A stretch of 6,691 bases of DNA from an uncultured Lachnospiraceae bacterium (GCA_946621895.1 CAMOOZ010000077.1:1-6691); one strand, 5' to 3'. Numbered from the stretch's first letter, positions 1 through 6,310 are shown. Notes: a model not told the origin generated them from the letters alone. Translations and numbers: made by a program.

Positions 1-32
1 AGCATATAGGGGAAGATGAGGTCACTGAATAA
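1..32 (+). CDS. Probable 3' end of an upstream gene (partial)
   Basis: One forward frame stays open from the window edge to a TAA at 30-32 and reads HIGEDEVTE before the stop. The stop lies 27 bases before the ATG of the NeuB-like gene, which fits an operon of closely spaced genes. The other two forward frames also close early (at 9 and 19), so the frame choice is an inference from spacing. Nine residues are too few to identify a product. By context it may be another sugar-biosynthesis gene. Confidence 0.35.
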   Translation, partial: HIGEDEVTE

Positions 33-44
33 GCACTGATTTTG

Positions 45-54
45 AAGGAAGGAG
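45..54 (+). promoter_or_regulatory. Ribosome-binding site that fixes the NeuB start
   Basis: AAGGAAGGAG ends 5 bases before ATG at 60. It supports that ATG over the in-frame TTG at 42, which lies upstream of this site and would put the Shine-Dalgarno sequence inside the coding region. Confidence 0.8.
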
Positions 55-59
55 CATGT

Positions 60-902
60 ATGGCACAGAATATTGAACATGTATTTATCACCGCGGAGAT
101 TGGGATTAATCATAACGGGGATATGGGGATCGCGAAAAAGCTGATCGACTGGGCCGTTTTATCCGGATGCGACGCGGTGAAGTTCCAGAAGAGGACTGTG
201 GACAAGGTTTACACAAAGGAATATCTGGACAGCTATCGGGAAAGCCCCTGGGGCACGACCCAGCGCGCGCAGAAGGAAGGCCTGGAATTCGGCAAGGCGG
301 ATTACGACGAGATCGACCGCTACTGCAAGGAAAAAGGGATCGAATGGTTCGCGTCGGCCTGGGACACGGAGGCGCAGGAATTTTTACGACAGTATGATCT
401 GAAGCACAATAAGGTGGCCAGTGCGATGCTGACGAACATGCCCCTTCTGCAGATGATCGCCGAGGAGAAGAAGCCCACCTTTATCGCCACGGGCATGAGC
501 TCCTATGAGGAGATCGACGCGGCGGTGAAGGTGTTCAGGGATGCAGACTGCCCCTTCGAGCTGATGCACTGCAACAGCACCTATCCGATGCCGAAGGAGG
601 AAGCCAACCTGCGGCTCATCCCGGCGTTAAAGGAGCGCTATCACTGCAGAGTCGGCTACAGCGGACATGAGGTGGGCAGGATCGTTTCCACCTCGGCCGT
701 GGCGCTGGGGGCGACCTCGATTGAGCGCCATATCACGCTGGACAACACGATGTACGGCTCCGACCAGGCGGCCTCGCTGAATGTGAAGGATCTGATGCGG
801 CTGGTGGAGGACATCCGTCTGATCGAAACGATCCTGGGAGACGGCGTCAAGGTGCTCTCGGAGAAGGAGCTGGAGACCAGGAAAAAACTGCGGGGCTGCT
901 AA
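60..902 (+). CDS. neuB: NeuB-family nonulosonic acid synthase, short form without SAF domain
   Basis: The 280-residue product should condense phosphoenolpyruvate with an N-acetylated hexosamine (ManNAc or a related dideoxy sugar) to make a nine-carbon sialic-type acid in the cytoplasm. Visible NeuB TIM-barrel signatures are AEIGINHNGD at residues 12-21, KFQKR at 41-45, TGMSS at 144-148, CNSTYP at 171-176, GYSGHE at 199-204 and ERHITLD at 222-228. His203 and His224 are 21 residues apart, as are the two metal-binding histidines of meningococcal NeuB (His215 and His236). The protein ends at LRGC just after the barrel. Classical NeuB proteins are about 340-350 residues with a C-terminal SAF domain, which is absent here. 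The start is the ATG at 60, chosen on its ribosome-binding site; a TTG at 42 would add six residues. A NeuA-like gene follows after 5 bases. The family call is firm. The substrate is unknown, and the symbol denotes family rather than proven sialic acid synthesis. Confidence 0.92.
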   Translation: MAQNIEHVFITAEIGINHNGDMGIAKKLIDWAVLSGCDAVKFQKRTVDKVYTKEYLDSYRESPWGTTQRAQKEGLEFGKADYDEIDRYCKEKGIEWFASAWDTEAQEFLRQYDLKHNKVASAMLTNMPLLQMIAEEKKPTFIATGMSSYEEIDAAVKVFRDADCPFELMHCNSTYPMPKEEANLRLIPALKERYHCRVGYSGHEVGRIVSTSAVALGATSIERHITLDNTMYGSDQAASLNVKDLMRLVEDIRLIETILGDGVKVLSEKELETRKKLRGC

Positions 903-907
903 GAAAA

Positions 908-1720
908 ATGATGGAAGAACAACAGGAAAATGAGCTGCTCCGGCTGATCGAGCCGGGTTATGCGCTTGCGCTGATCCCGGCAAGGGGCGGCTCAAAATCC
1001 GTACCGAAAAAGAATATCAGGAAGTTCAAGGGCCACCCGATGATCGCCTACTCCATCGCTGCCTGCGCTCTCTCGGAAAAAACGCAGCGCGTGGTGGTCA
1101 CAACGGATTCAGAGGAGATCAGGGACATCGCGCTGTCCTACGGGGCCGAAGCCCCTTTTTTGCGTCCGGCTGAATATGCGGGAGATCTTTCCCCCGATAT
1201 TGATTTTATGAAGCACGCGATCCGATGGTTTGGCGAAAATGAAAAACGGATCCCGCAGTATATCCTGCATATCCGTCCCACGACGCCGATCCGGGACTTC
1301 AGGCTGCTTGACCGGGGGGTGGAGCTGATCGAGGCTGACGAGACGGCCACCTCCCTGCGATCCGGTTATATCCTTGCGCATATGCCCTATAAATGGTACC
1401 GTTTCGGAGAAAACGGCTATATGCGCCCCCTTTTCGACGGAATGACCTGTGATGAGGTCAATCTGCCAAGGCAGGACTTTCCCCGGGTATTCGTGCCAAA
1501 CAGCTATGTGGATGTGGTAAAGCCGGAATTCATCCTGAAAACAGGGCTGCTGCATGGGGAAAGAATGATCGGACTGGAAACGGAGGAGGTCCCGGATATC
1601 GACACGGAGGAGGACCTTTACAAGCTGGAGGTTTACCGGGGCCATAAAGAGTATCTGCAGGAATTGTTTGACTGGTGCGAAGCCTCGCACGCCTCGCAGA
1701 AAAGTGTTTTGGCAGGGTGA
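908..1720 (+). CDS. neuA: NeuA-family CMP-nonulosonate cytidylyltransferase
   Basis: The 270-residue product should transfer CMP from CTP to a sialic-type acid, giving the activated donor for glycosyltransferases. Family signatures are IPARGGSKSVPKKN at residues 23-36 (nucleotide-binding loop), VVTTDSEEI at 63-71, RPTTPIRD at 123-130, PNSYVDVVK at 197-205 and DIDTEEDL at 230-237, which holds the expected acidic metal ligands. Length fits the single-domain family, with no phosphatase or esterase fusion. About 18 residues precede the first core strand, slightly longer than usual. The start has little Shine-Dalgarno character. The ATG at 908 (or the adjacent ATG at 911) lies 5 bases after the neuB stop, so translation is probably coupled to neuB by re-initiation. 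Specificity for sialic, legionaminic or another acid cannot be decided from sequence alone. Confidence 0.92.
   Translation: MMEEQQENELLRLIEPGYALALIPARGGSKSVPKKNIRKFKGHPMIAYSIAACALSEKTQRVVVTTDSEEIRDIALSYGAEAPFLRPAEYAGDLSPDIDFMKHAIRWFGENEKRIPQYILHIRPTTPIRDFRLLDRGVELIEADETATSLRSGYILAHMPYKWYRFGENGYMRPLFDGMTCDEVNLPRQDFPRVFVPNSYVDVVKPEFILKTGLLHGERMIGLETEEVPDIDTEEDLYKLEVYRGHKEYLQELFDWCEASHASQKSVLAG
1142..1161 (+). other. Terminator-like hairpin plus T6 inside neuA
   Basis: GGGGC at 1142-1146 pairs with GCCCC at 1151-1155 around the loop CGAA, followed by six T (1156-1161). This is the shape of a small intrinsic terminator, but it lies within the codons for the NeuA residues GAEAPFLRP, a segment conserved in the family. 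The five-pair stem is short. It may be a by-product of the protein sequence rather than a working signal. Confidence 0.3.
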
Positions 1721-1722
1721 TC
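1713..1722 (+). promoter_or_regulatory. Ribosome-binding site overlapping the neuA stop
   Basis: GGTGATC at 1716-1722 matches the 3' half of the extended Shine-Dalgarno complement AAGGAGGTGATC. It spans the TGA stop of neuA (1718-1720). Aligned this way, the core lies about 8 bases before ATG at 1726. It supports that ATG over the in-frame GTG at 1675, which lies deep in neuA. Confidence 0.6.
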
Positions 1723-1725
1723 AAA

Positions 1726-2766
1726 ATGAGCTTACGCGTGCTGTTTGTCGGGCTGGGCAGCGCCGGCCAGCGTCATCTCAGAAACTTAAGAAGGCTGAAG
1801 GGGGATGATCTCGAAGTCATGGCCTACCGCGTCGAGGGCCTGACCAGAATGTTTGATGATCAGATGCAGATCGTGCCCGGGAAGAACCTGGAGGAGGAGC
1901 AGCATATCCGGGTGTTCCACGACTATGCAGAGGCGCTCGCGCAAAAGCCGGATATCGTGTTTATCACGAACCAGAACAGCAGGCATATGCAGTCTGCAAT
2001 GCAGGCAGCGAGGGCGGGCGCGAATCTTTTTATTGAAAAGCCGATCTCCCATACGATGGAGGGGATCGATGAGCTGGAGGCGGAGACGGCCCGGCACGGG
2101 AAGATCGCCTATGTGGGCTATCAGAACAGGCTCCATCCCTGTATCCGATACGCGAAACGCCTGCTGGAGGAGGGAAGGCTCGGGGATCTTTTTATGGTAT
2201 ACAGCGAGCTGGGGGAATACCTTCCCCGGATGCATCCCTGGCAGGATTATCGTACGATGCATGAAGCCAATGCCTCTCTCGGCGGAGGCGTCGTGATCTG
2301 CCAGCTGCATGAGCTGGATTATCTCTACAGCCTTTTCGGCATGCCTGAAGAGGTTTATGCGATCGGCGGTAAGCGCAGCCACCTGGAGCTGGATGTGGAG
2401 GACTCCGCCACCGCCCTTTGCAGATACCGCAGAAACGGAAAAGAATTCGCCGTCAATGTCCATCTGGACTTTCTGCAGACCCCGCCCGTCAGGCACTGCA
2501 AAATCTGCGGAGAACATGGGCGCTTTGAATTTGATCTGATCGGGAATGAAGGCATTCTTTACCTGGAGGACGGGACAGTGGAAAAGGTGCTGCCGCCGGA
2601 GGGGTTTGTCAGAAATGACATGTTTCTGGAGGAGCTGAAGCTCTTCCTCACGGATATCGAAAAAGGGAAATCCTCTCTCGATATCGCGGAAGGGAAAAAG
2701 AGCATTGCCTTTGCCCTGGGGATTAAGGAAAGCATGGAGAAGAAGCTTCCGGTCAGATTTGCCTGA
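1726..2766 (+). CDS. Gfo/Idh/MocA-family NAD(P)-dependent oxidoreductase
   Basis: The 346-residue product is a cytoplasmic sugar-type dehydrogenase or related redox enzyme. The N-terminal Rossmann domain shows VGLGSAGQRHLRNL at residues 8-21. FIEKPIS at 102-108 is the hallmark EKP motif, with Lys105 expected near the active site. HELDYL at 195-200 occupies the place of the catalytic histidine region of the C-terminal alpha/beta domain. Length is normal for the family. Start choice is ATG at 1726, 5 bases after neuA; a longer GTG start at 1675 would add 17 residues reading through neuA. Position as third gene of a neuB-neuA operon suggests it oxidises or reduces a precursor or the nonulosonic acid itself. 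That role is inferred from context, since the family has very broad substrates. A Cys258/Cys261 pair sits in the strand before GEHG, and its meaning is unclear. This is the last gene of the tight block: a 56-base gap follows. Confidence 0.93.
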   Translation: MSLRVLFVGLGSAGQRHLRNLRRLKGDDLEVMAYRVEGLTRMFDDQMQIVPGKNLEEEQHIRVFHDYAEALAQKPDIVFITNQNSRHMQSAMQAARAGANLFIEKPISHTMEGIDELEAETARHGKIAYVGYQNRLHPCIRYAKRLLEEGRLGDLFMVYSELGEYLPRMHPWQDYRTMHEANASLGGGVVICQLHELDYLYSLFGMPEEVYAIGGKRSHLELDVEDSATALCRYRRNGKEFAVNVHLDFLQTPPVRHCKICGEHGRFEFDLIGNEGILYLEDGTVEKVLPPEGFVRNDMFLEELKLFLTDIEKGKSSLDIAEGKKSIAFALGIKESMEKKLPVRFA

Positions 2767-2775
2767 GAAACGAAA

Positions 2776-2792
2776 AACGATAGCGTGTCGTT
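2776..2792 (+). other. Weak hairpin in the gap after the oxidoreductase gene
   Basis: The arms 2776-2782 and 2786-2792 pair over seven positions with one G-T wobble and a three-base loop. It lies 10 bases after the oxidoreductase stop and has no T-run, so it is not a standard intrinsic terminator. It might stabilise the 3' end of the upstream message or be chance. Confidence 0.25.
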
Positions 2793-2810
2793 GGCGCATT
2801 GAAGCATTTC

Positions 2811-2817
2811 AAGGAGG
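2811..2817 (+). promoter_or_regulatory. Strong ribosome-binding site for the GNAT gene
   Basis: A consensus AAGGAGG stands 5 bases before ATG at 2823. It makes that ATG the start rather than the in-frame TTG at 2799, which lies upstream of the site. Confidence 0.85.
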
Positions 2818-2822
2818 TTTTC

Positions 2823-3653
2823 ATGAACTTGATCAAAATGACAGCACAGAATGCCGGCCTTTTCGCGGAGATCCCGCCGGAGGTGTTTGCGGACAATGAC
2901 CTGTTTCTCGGGGTCGGATGCCTTGACGATGACGGAGAGCCGATCGGCGCGGCGATTCTGGATGCGGACGAAGACCGGCTGGTCATCAGCTCAATTTATG
3001 TGGATGAGGCACAGCGGCGGAAGGGCGCCGGATCCCTGCTGCTTGCAGGGATCCGGGAGATGGCGGCGGCTGCCGGACTGAGCAGTGTGGAGGCATATTT
3101 CAAGGAAGAGGAATACGAGGATTTTTTCCTGCAAAACGGGTATCTGGTTTTTCAGGGGGATCCGCTTTTCCGGTTCAGCGTGTCTGAGCTGCTGAAAGGC
3201 CTGAATGTGCAGGATATACAGACCGTGCCGGCGAACTGCGTAAAGCTCGGTGAGCTGAAGCCCTATACCAGGGGAGAGCTGATCAGACTGCTGCACAGCC
3301 TGGGCTATGTTTCCCGGCCATCCTATTATGACCGTCAGCTCAGCTTTGTCTATGTGAAAAAGGACGGGCTGCCCACCGCTTTTGTGTTCGTCTCCCGCAA
3401 GGAGGAAGAGAACCTTCTGAGCGTGGATCTGTTGGTGAACACGGAGAACGGGCATCCGGAAAATGCCAGGAAGCTTATCGAGGCGCTTGTCATTGAAGCA
3501 ATGGAAATGGTGACGATAAACAGCCGGATCGAATTAGTGGCAGGGGCGGAGAGCGTCCTCCGCTTCATGCGCGGGATCATAAAGGGAAAGAAAGAGATCG
3601 AGCCCCGGGGCTATCTCCGTCATGCCGTACTGGCGGTGAGCGCGGCTCATTAA
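2823..3653 (+). CDS. GNAT-family acetyltransferase, probable tandem GNAT fold
   Basis: The 276-residue product is a predicted acetyl-CoA-dependent N-acyltransferase. In the first half, VISSIYVDEAQRRKGAGSLL (about residues 54-73) is the acetyl-CoA-binding motif A, with RRKGAG at 65-70 as the pyrophosphate loop. FLQNGY at 102-107 is the typical late strand of the fold. Residues from about 140 to 276 carry no clear pyrophosphate loop but show a strand-rich middle (FVYV, FVFV, SVDLLV) followed by helix ARKLIEALVIEAMEMV. This suggests a second, degenerate GNAT-like half; single-domain GNATs are about 150-180 residues. The substrate is unknown. It has its own strong ribosome-binding site and sits 56 bases after the sugar genes, so acetylating the amino sugar of that pathway is possible but not shown. 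There is no signal peptide or membrane segment. Confidence 0.82.
   Translation: MNLIKMTAQNAGLFAEIPPEVFADNDLFLGVGCLDDDGEPIGAAILDADEDRLVISSIYVDEAQRRKGAGSLLLAGIREMAAAAGLSSVEAYFKEEEYEDFFLQNGYLVFQGDPLFRFSVSELLKGLNVQDIQTVPANCVKLGELKPYTRGELIRLLHSLGYVSRPSYYDRQLSFVYVKKDGLPTAFVFVSRKEEENLLSVDLLVNTENGHPENARKLIEALVIEAMEMVTINSRIELVAGAESVLRFMRGIIKGKKEIEPRGYLRHAVLAVSAAH
3028..3056 (+). repeat. Perfect 12-bp inverted repeat inside the GNAT gene
   Basis: Arms 3028-3039 (CCGGATCCCTGC) and 3045-3056 (GCAGGGATCCGG) are perfect reverse complements around a five-base loop, TGCTT. It encodes the acetyl-CoA-binding loop and following helix of the GNAT protein. No T-run follows. It could form a stable RNA hairpin or be chance, given the self-complementary GGATCC core. 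Confidence 0.6.
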
Positions 3654-3668
3654 TGATCGTTAATGAGC
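3645..3668 (+). promoter_or_regulatory. 24-bp dyad at the GNAT stop codon, candidate operator or mRNA hairpin
   Basis: GCTCATTAA (3645-3653) and TTAATGAGC (3660-3668) form a perfect 9-bp inverted repeat around TGATCG. A further G-T and C-G pair are possible outside. The left arm includes the TAA stop of the GNAT gene. The heptamer TTAATGA occurs at 3650-3656 and again at 3660-3666, a 10-bp period that puts both copies on one face of the helix. No T-run follows, so a simple terminator is unlikely. The next ribosome-binding site begins 3 bases downstream. A protein-binding operator or a hairpin tuning translation of the next gene are both plausible. Confidence 0.45.
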
Positions 3669-3673
3669 TGAAG

Positions 3674-3680
3674 AAAGGAG
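3674..3680 (+). promoter_or_regulatory. Ribosome-binding site for the 864-residue protein
   Basis: AAAGGAG lies 9 bases before ATG at 3690. An ATG at 3682 is out of frame and too close to the site. It sits directly after the dyad at 3645-3668, so folding of that dyad could influence access to it. Confidence 0.75.
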
Positions 3681-3689
3681 AATGAGAGA

Positions 3690-6284
3690 ATGGGAGAGTT
3701 GGGGAAGCTCGAAAAGGTAAAGAACCGGGCAGACCTTGAGTTTGCCGGTGCGATGAAGTCCCTGGACACCTTGAAAGGCCGTGCGCTGGATGCCCAGAAG
3801 AACAGGGAGCGCGAGGAGGTACAGCCAAAGGGGATATTCCGCTCCGCGAAGGCAAGGAAGGCCCTGACCGATATCCTGCAGAAGGATTTTACCTCACAGA
3901 AATGGATCGGGGAAAAGCAGGGCAAACGGGATTCCAAAAAGAATATCCAGAAGGCCTACCGCAAGCTGAGCGGGGATACCTCCCTCTTCGGGGGCTTAAG
4001 CCGTGCGGATAAGGCCACCAGGAAGGCGGAGCTGGAGAAACGGAGGATCCGTTCTGCCGAAGCCTCCAGAATGCTTGCGGAATCGGCTGCCTCAGATCAG
4101 ATGGGCGAGGAGCTCAGCAAAGAGGAGATGATGGATTCCCTTGTCCATGTGGATTTGGAGCAGTTCAATATCGCGGAGGATAGCGAATTCCTTACCCATT
4201 TCAAAAAGAATATGGGGCTTTTGCAGCGTGGAGAGATGCTGATGGAGTATTTCAAAACCGAGGAGGGGCAGAAGGTGATGGGCGCCCATCAGGAGCTGGC
4301 GATGAAGCTCTATTGGATGGAGAAGATCAGAGCGGCCTATCTGGAACGGATCACGGTGATCAGCTCCCCCTATTATGTTTCCATACGGGAGAAGGATCTC
4401 ACCCCGAAGACCATAAGACACATGCAGAATATGCTCTCGAAGAAGGGTAAGGACGCGCTGAACGATGCGGATAAGATGCATTACAGGGCATTGCTTGATT
4501 ATCACGAAAGGCAGAGCGGGGAGCTGAGGGGGAGCCTCGTCTTCCGTTTCAACACGATCGAGAATGGTGAATTAAAAGTCAATTCCAGGGTGCCGGAGCA
4601 GCGTCTGAAAGAGCATTTCTATCAGCAGCTCCATGCCAATGAAAAAATGCGGGAGGGCTTTGACGAGCTGGAAAACAAAAACGCAAGCGGACAGCTTGTC
4701 GAACGCTTCTTTGAACGGTTTGAGGAGGAAACCTATGGGGGAGAAAAGGAGACCTTGCTGAATAACAAACACTCCTCCCGTGGAGTATATTTTATTTCAG
4801 AAAGCAGGGATCAGCGTCTGGAGCAGGATCTTTACGGAAACACCGACACCAGTAATGTCCAGATGACCAAAGAGCAGTTTAAAGAGGCGGTCAGTCAGAT
4901 GAAGGTCCGGATCACCGAGGCCCTTAAAGAGCATGATAAATGGGCGCAGCGCAAGTCAGACTGGATCCAGGAGCATACAAGGAACGGCGCGCAGAATCCC
5001 TTCAATCCCCATGAGACCAAGGAGGAAAGAGAGGAGCGCTTCGGCAAGGAACCGAAGGAATTCAGCTTTGCGGAAAAGCAGGGTTTTGCCCAGGTGATGA
5101 GTATTCTGGACGATATTGTGAAAAAGGTGGACGCCGGGGAAATCAGCCTGGATACCGCAAGGATCTGGCTGGACCGCTCTTATACCGAAAAGAAGCTGGA
5201 TGTGGGCGGCGAGGCGTTTGAGAAAGAACTGTTCAGACAGCAGGAGAAGGAGGAAAAGCCTGCGAACTTCGATGATCTCTCCTATGAGGAAAAAATGCAA
5301 TACCGGAAGCAGGCGGAGGAGCAGAAAAAGGCAAAAAAGGCTGCGGATCTGAAGGACCTGGGCGTCATTGTAAACAAGTACGCAAAATATCTGGGACAGA
5401 AGGGCTTCCTTGGCCTGGGCGGTCAGGCTTTAAAGCCGCAAGAGGAGCTGGGGGAACTGCCTCAGGAGAAGAGCAGTGTGATCCGCCTCTTCGGTTCCTC
5501 CTTCGGCGGCGCGACGGATTCCGAAAGCAGGGTGGTGATCAGTGCCTCGCCGGAGCACAAGAATGAAGCGGTGGAAAACTTTCTGGAGCATGCAGCCCAG
5601 ACCGGTATGCTGCGCTATCTGAATGTGAATATCCGTACCGGCGCACAGGACCCCAGGAACGACGATATCGTGGTGCATTTTTCCAGGGAATTTGAGAGAG
5701 AGCAGATCGAGGAATTCATGAAGCAGTATTCCGCGAAATGCAGGGAGAAAAACGAGGAAATACTGCCGAAGGAGGATTCCCAGACCTATGTCTTCGGACA
5801 GAAGCTTGCGGACGGCATCACCATCGCCCCTCAGCTTCCCGTGGATATGCTAAACTGGGCAAAGGAGCTGACGCCGGAGCTTGCGGAGTACAGCAATAAG
5901 GATTTGTCGGATGAGAGGCTTGCCACGCTGGATGCGCAGAGAAAGCGGATGAAGAAAAAGGAGCGTCCGCCCCATCAGGCTCATGACAAATTCATTACCG
6001 AGCAGATCGGCTTAAGCTATCAGATCGCTTATGCGCGCCTGCGCGGGATGAGAAATGTGCTGGGTTCAGGCAGCACCTTAGACAAGCTGGACTTTAACGA
6101 CCGTCTGCTTCGCGGCGAAATGAAGCGGGTCTTTAAGGAGCTCATGCTTTTGCATGGCATCGATCCTGCGACCATGACCAGCATCACGGAAAAGAAATCG
6201 GTGAAAAAGCAGCCGGTGAGCCTGAAGGACATGCTGGATACGCTGGAGGCGCAGCATAAGGCGGAGGCCGAACAGGATAACTGA
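3690..6284 (+). CDS. Uncharacterised 864-residue charged, helix-rich cytoplasmic protein
   Basis: I do not recognise this protein. It is uninterrupted, has a good ribosome-binding site, and codon use like its neighbours. It has no signal peptide, no hydrophobic stretch long enough for a membrane segment, no LPXTG motif and no P-loop. It is rich in Lys, Glu and Gln and has a single cysteine (Cys684). By eye: residues 1-135 are basic and helical. Residues 140-350 are mixed, mostly helical, with a short strand-like patch at 219-232. Residues 390-560 are strongly charged helices, with possible coiled coil at about 515-552. Residues 570-608 are Gly-rich linker. Residues 608-720 form a predicted alpha/beta segment. 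Residues 740-864 are helical again, with a basic patch RKRMKKKERPP at 751-761. The next gene starts 26 bases later and is probably cotranscribed. The size and make-up could suit a scaffold or a multi-domain regulator, but no function is claimed. Confidence 0.9.
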   Translation: MGELGKLEKVKNRADLEFAGAMKSLDTLKGRALDAQKNREREEVQPKGIFRSAKARKALTDILQKDFTSQKWIGEKQGKRDSKKNIQKAYRKLSGDTSLFGGLSRADKATRKAELEKRRIRSAEASRMLAESAASDQMGEELSKEEMMDSLVHVDLEQFNIAEDSEFLTHFKKNMGLLQRGEMLMEYFKTEEGQKVMGAHQELAMKLYWMEKIRAAYLERITVISSPYYVSIREKDLTPKTIRHMQNMLSKKGKDALNDADKMHYRALLDYHERQSGELRGSLVFRFNTIENGELKVNSRVPEQRLKEHFYQQLHANEKMREGFDELENKNASGQLVERFFERFEEETYGGEKETLLNNKHSSRGVYFISESRDQRLEQDLYGNTDTSNVQMTKEQFKEAVSQMKVRITEALKEHDKWAQRKSDWIQEHTRNGAQNPFNPHETKEEREERFGKEPKEFSFAEKQGFAQVMSILDDIVKKVDAGEISLDTARIWLDRSYTEKKLDVGGEAFEKELFRQQEKEEKPANFDDLSYEEKMQYRKQAEEQKKAKKAADLKDLGVIVNKYAKYLGQKGFLGLGGQALKPQEELGELPQEKSSVIRLFGSSFGGATDSESRVVISASPEHKNEAVENFLEHAAQTGMLRYLNVNIRTGAQDPRNDDIVVHFSREFEREQIEEFMKQYSAKCREKNEEILPKEDSQTYVFGQKLADGITIAPQLPVDMLNWAKELTPELAEYSNKDLSDERLATLDAQRKRMKKKERPPHQAHDKFITEQIGLSYQIAYARLRGMRNVLGSGSTLDKLDFNDRLLRGEMKRVFKELMLLHGIDPATMTSITEKKSVKKQPVSLKDMLDTLEAQHKAEAEQDN
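5511..5849 (+). other. Candidate alpha/beta domain within the 864-residue protein
   Basis: This covers residues 608-720. A strand RVVISASPEH (614-623) leads to a helix with NEAVENFLEHA, then strand YLNVNIR (643-649), a polar turn DPRNDD (654-659), strand IVVHF (660-664), a helix REQIEEFMKQY (approximately 670-680), and FGQKLADGITIAPQLP (702-717). From general knowledge, this order recalls bacterial phosphothreonine-lyase domains (OspF type and the lyase part of class III/IV lanthipeptide synthetases) and HopA1-type effectors. These begin with an H-I-S/V-S-x-x-P strand and contain a Y/F-terminated strand after a turn. The resemblance is by eye only; the catalytic His and Lys of lyases are not convincingly in place. 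Confidence 0.2.
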
Positions 6285-6291
6285 ACACCGG

Positions 6292-6305
6292 AAAGGAGAA
6301 AGGAG
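6292..6305 (+). promoter_or_regulatory. Tandem Shine-Dalgarno sequence before the last gene
   Basis: AAAGGAG is directly repeated at 6292-6298 and 6299-6305. The second copy stands 5 bases before ATG at 6311, and the first is 12 bases away. The near copy fixes the start. The far copy may act as a standby ribosome site or be chance in a purine-rich gap. Confidence 0.6.
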
Positions 6306-6310
6306 AACAG

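Noticed and set aside
42..59. TTG at 42 as the neuB start
   Set aside because: The Shine-Dalgarno sequence at 45-54 lies after this TTG and points to ATG at 60. The family core begins soon after that ATG.
1109..1690. Minus-strand open frame of 193 codons opposite neuA
   Set aside because: It overlaps the clearly coding NeuA motifs and has no recognisable protein features.
1675..1725. GTG at 1675 as the oxidoreductase start
   Set aside because: It would add 17 residues read from within neuA ahead of the Rossmann strand. ATG at 1726 has better spacing and a Shine-Dalgarno match.
1786..2799. Long minus-strand open frame of 337 codons opposite the oxidoreductase gene
   Set aside because: The + strand frame here encodes a clear Gfo/Idh/MocA protein with its motifs in order. 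The minus frame has no family signature and is a shadow of it.
3645..3690. Intrinsic terminator between the GNAT gene and the 864-residue gene
   Set aside because: The hairpin is real, but no T-run follows on either strand, so it does not fit an intrinsic terminator.
4961..4970. Palindrome CTGGATCCAG within the large gene
   Set aside because: It is a short self-complementary sequence around GGATCC in coding DNA, with no repeats or flanking signals, and is likely chance.
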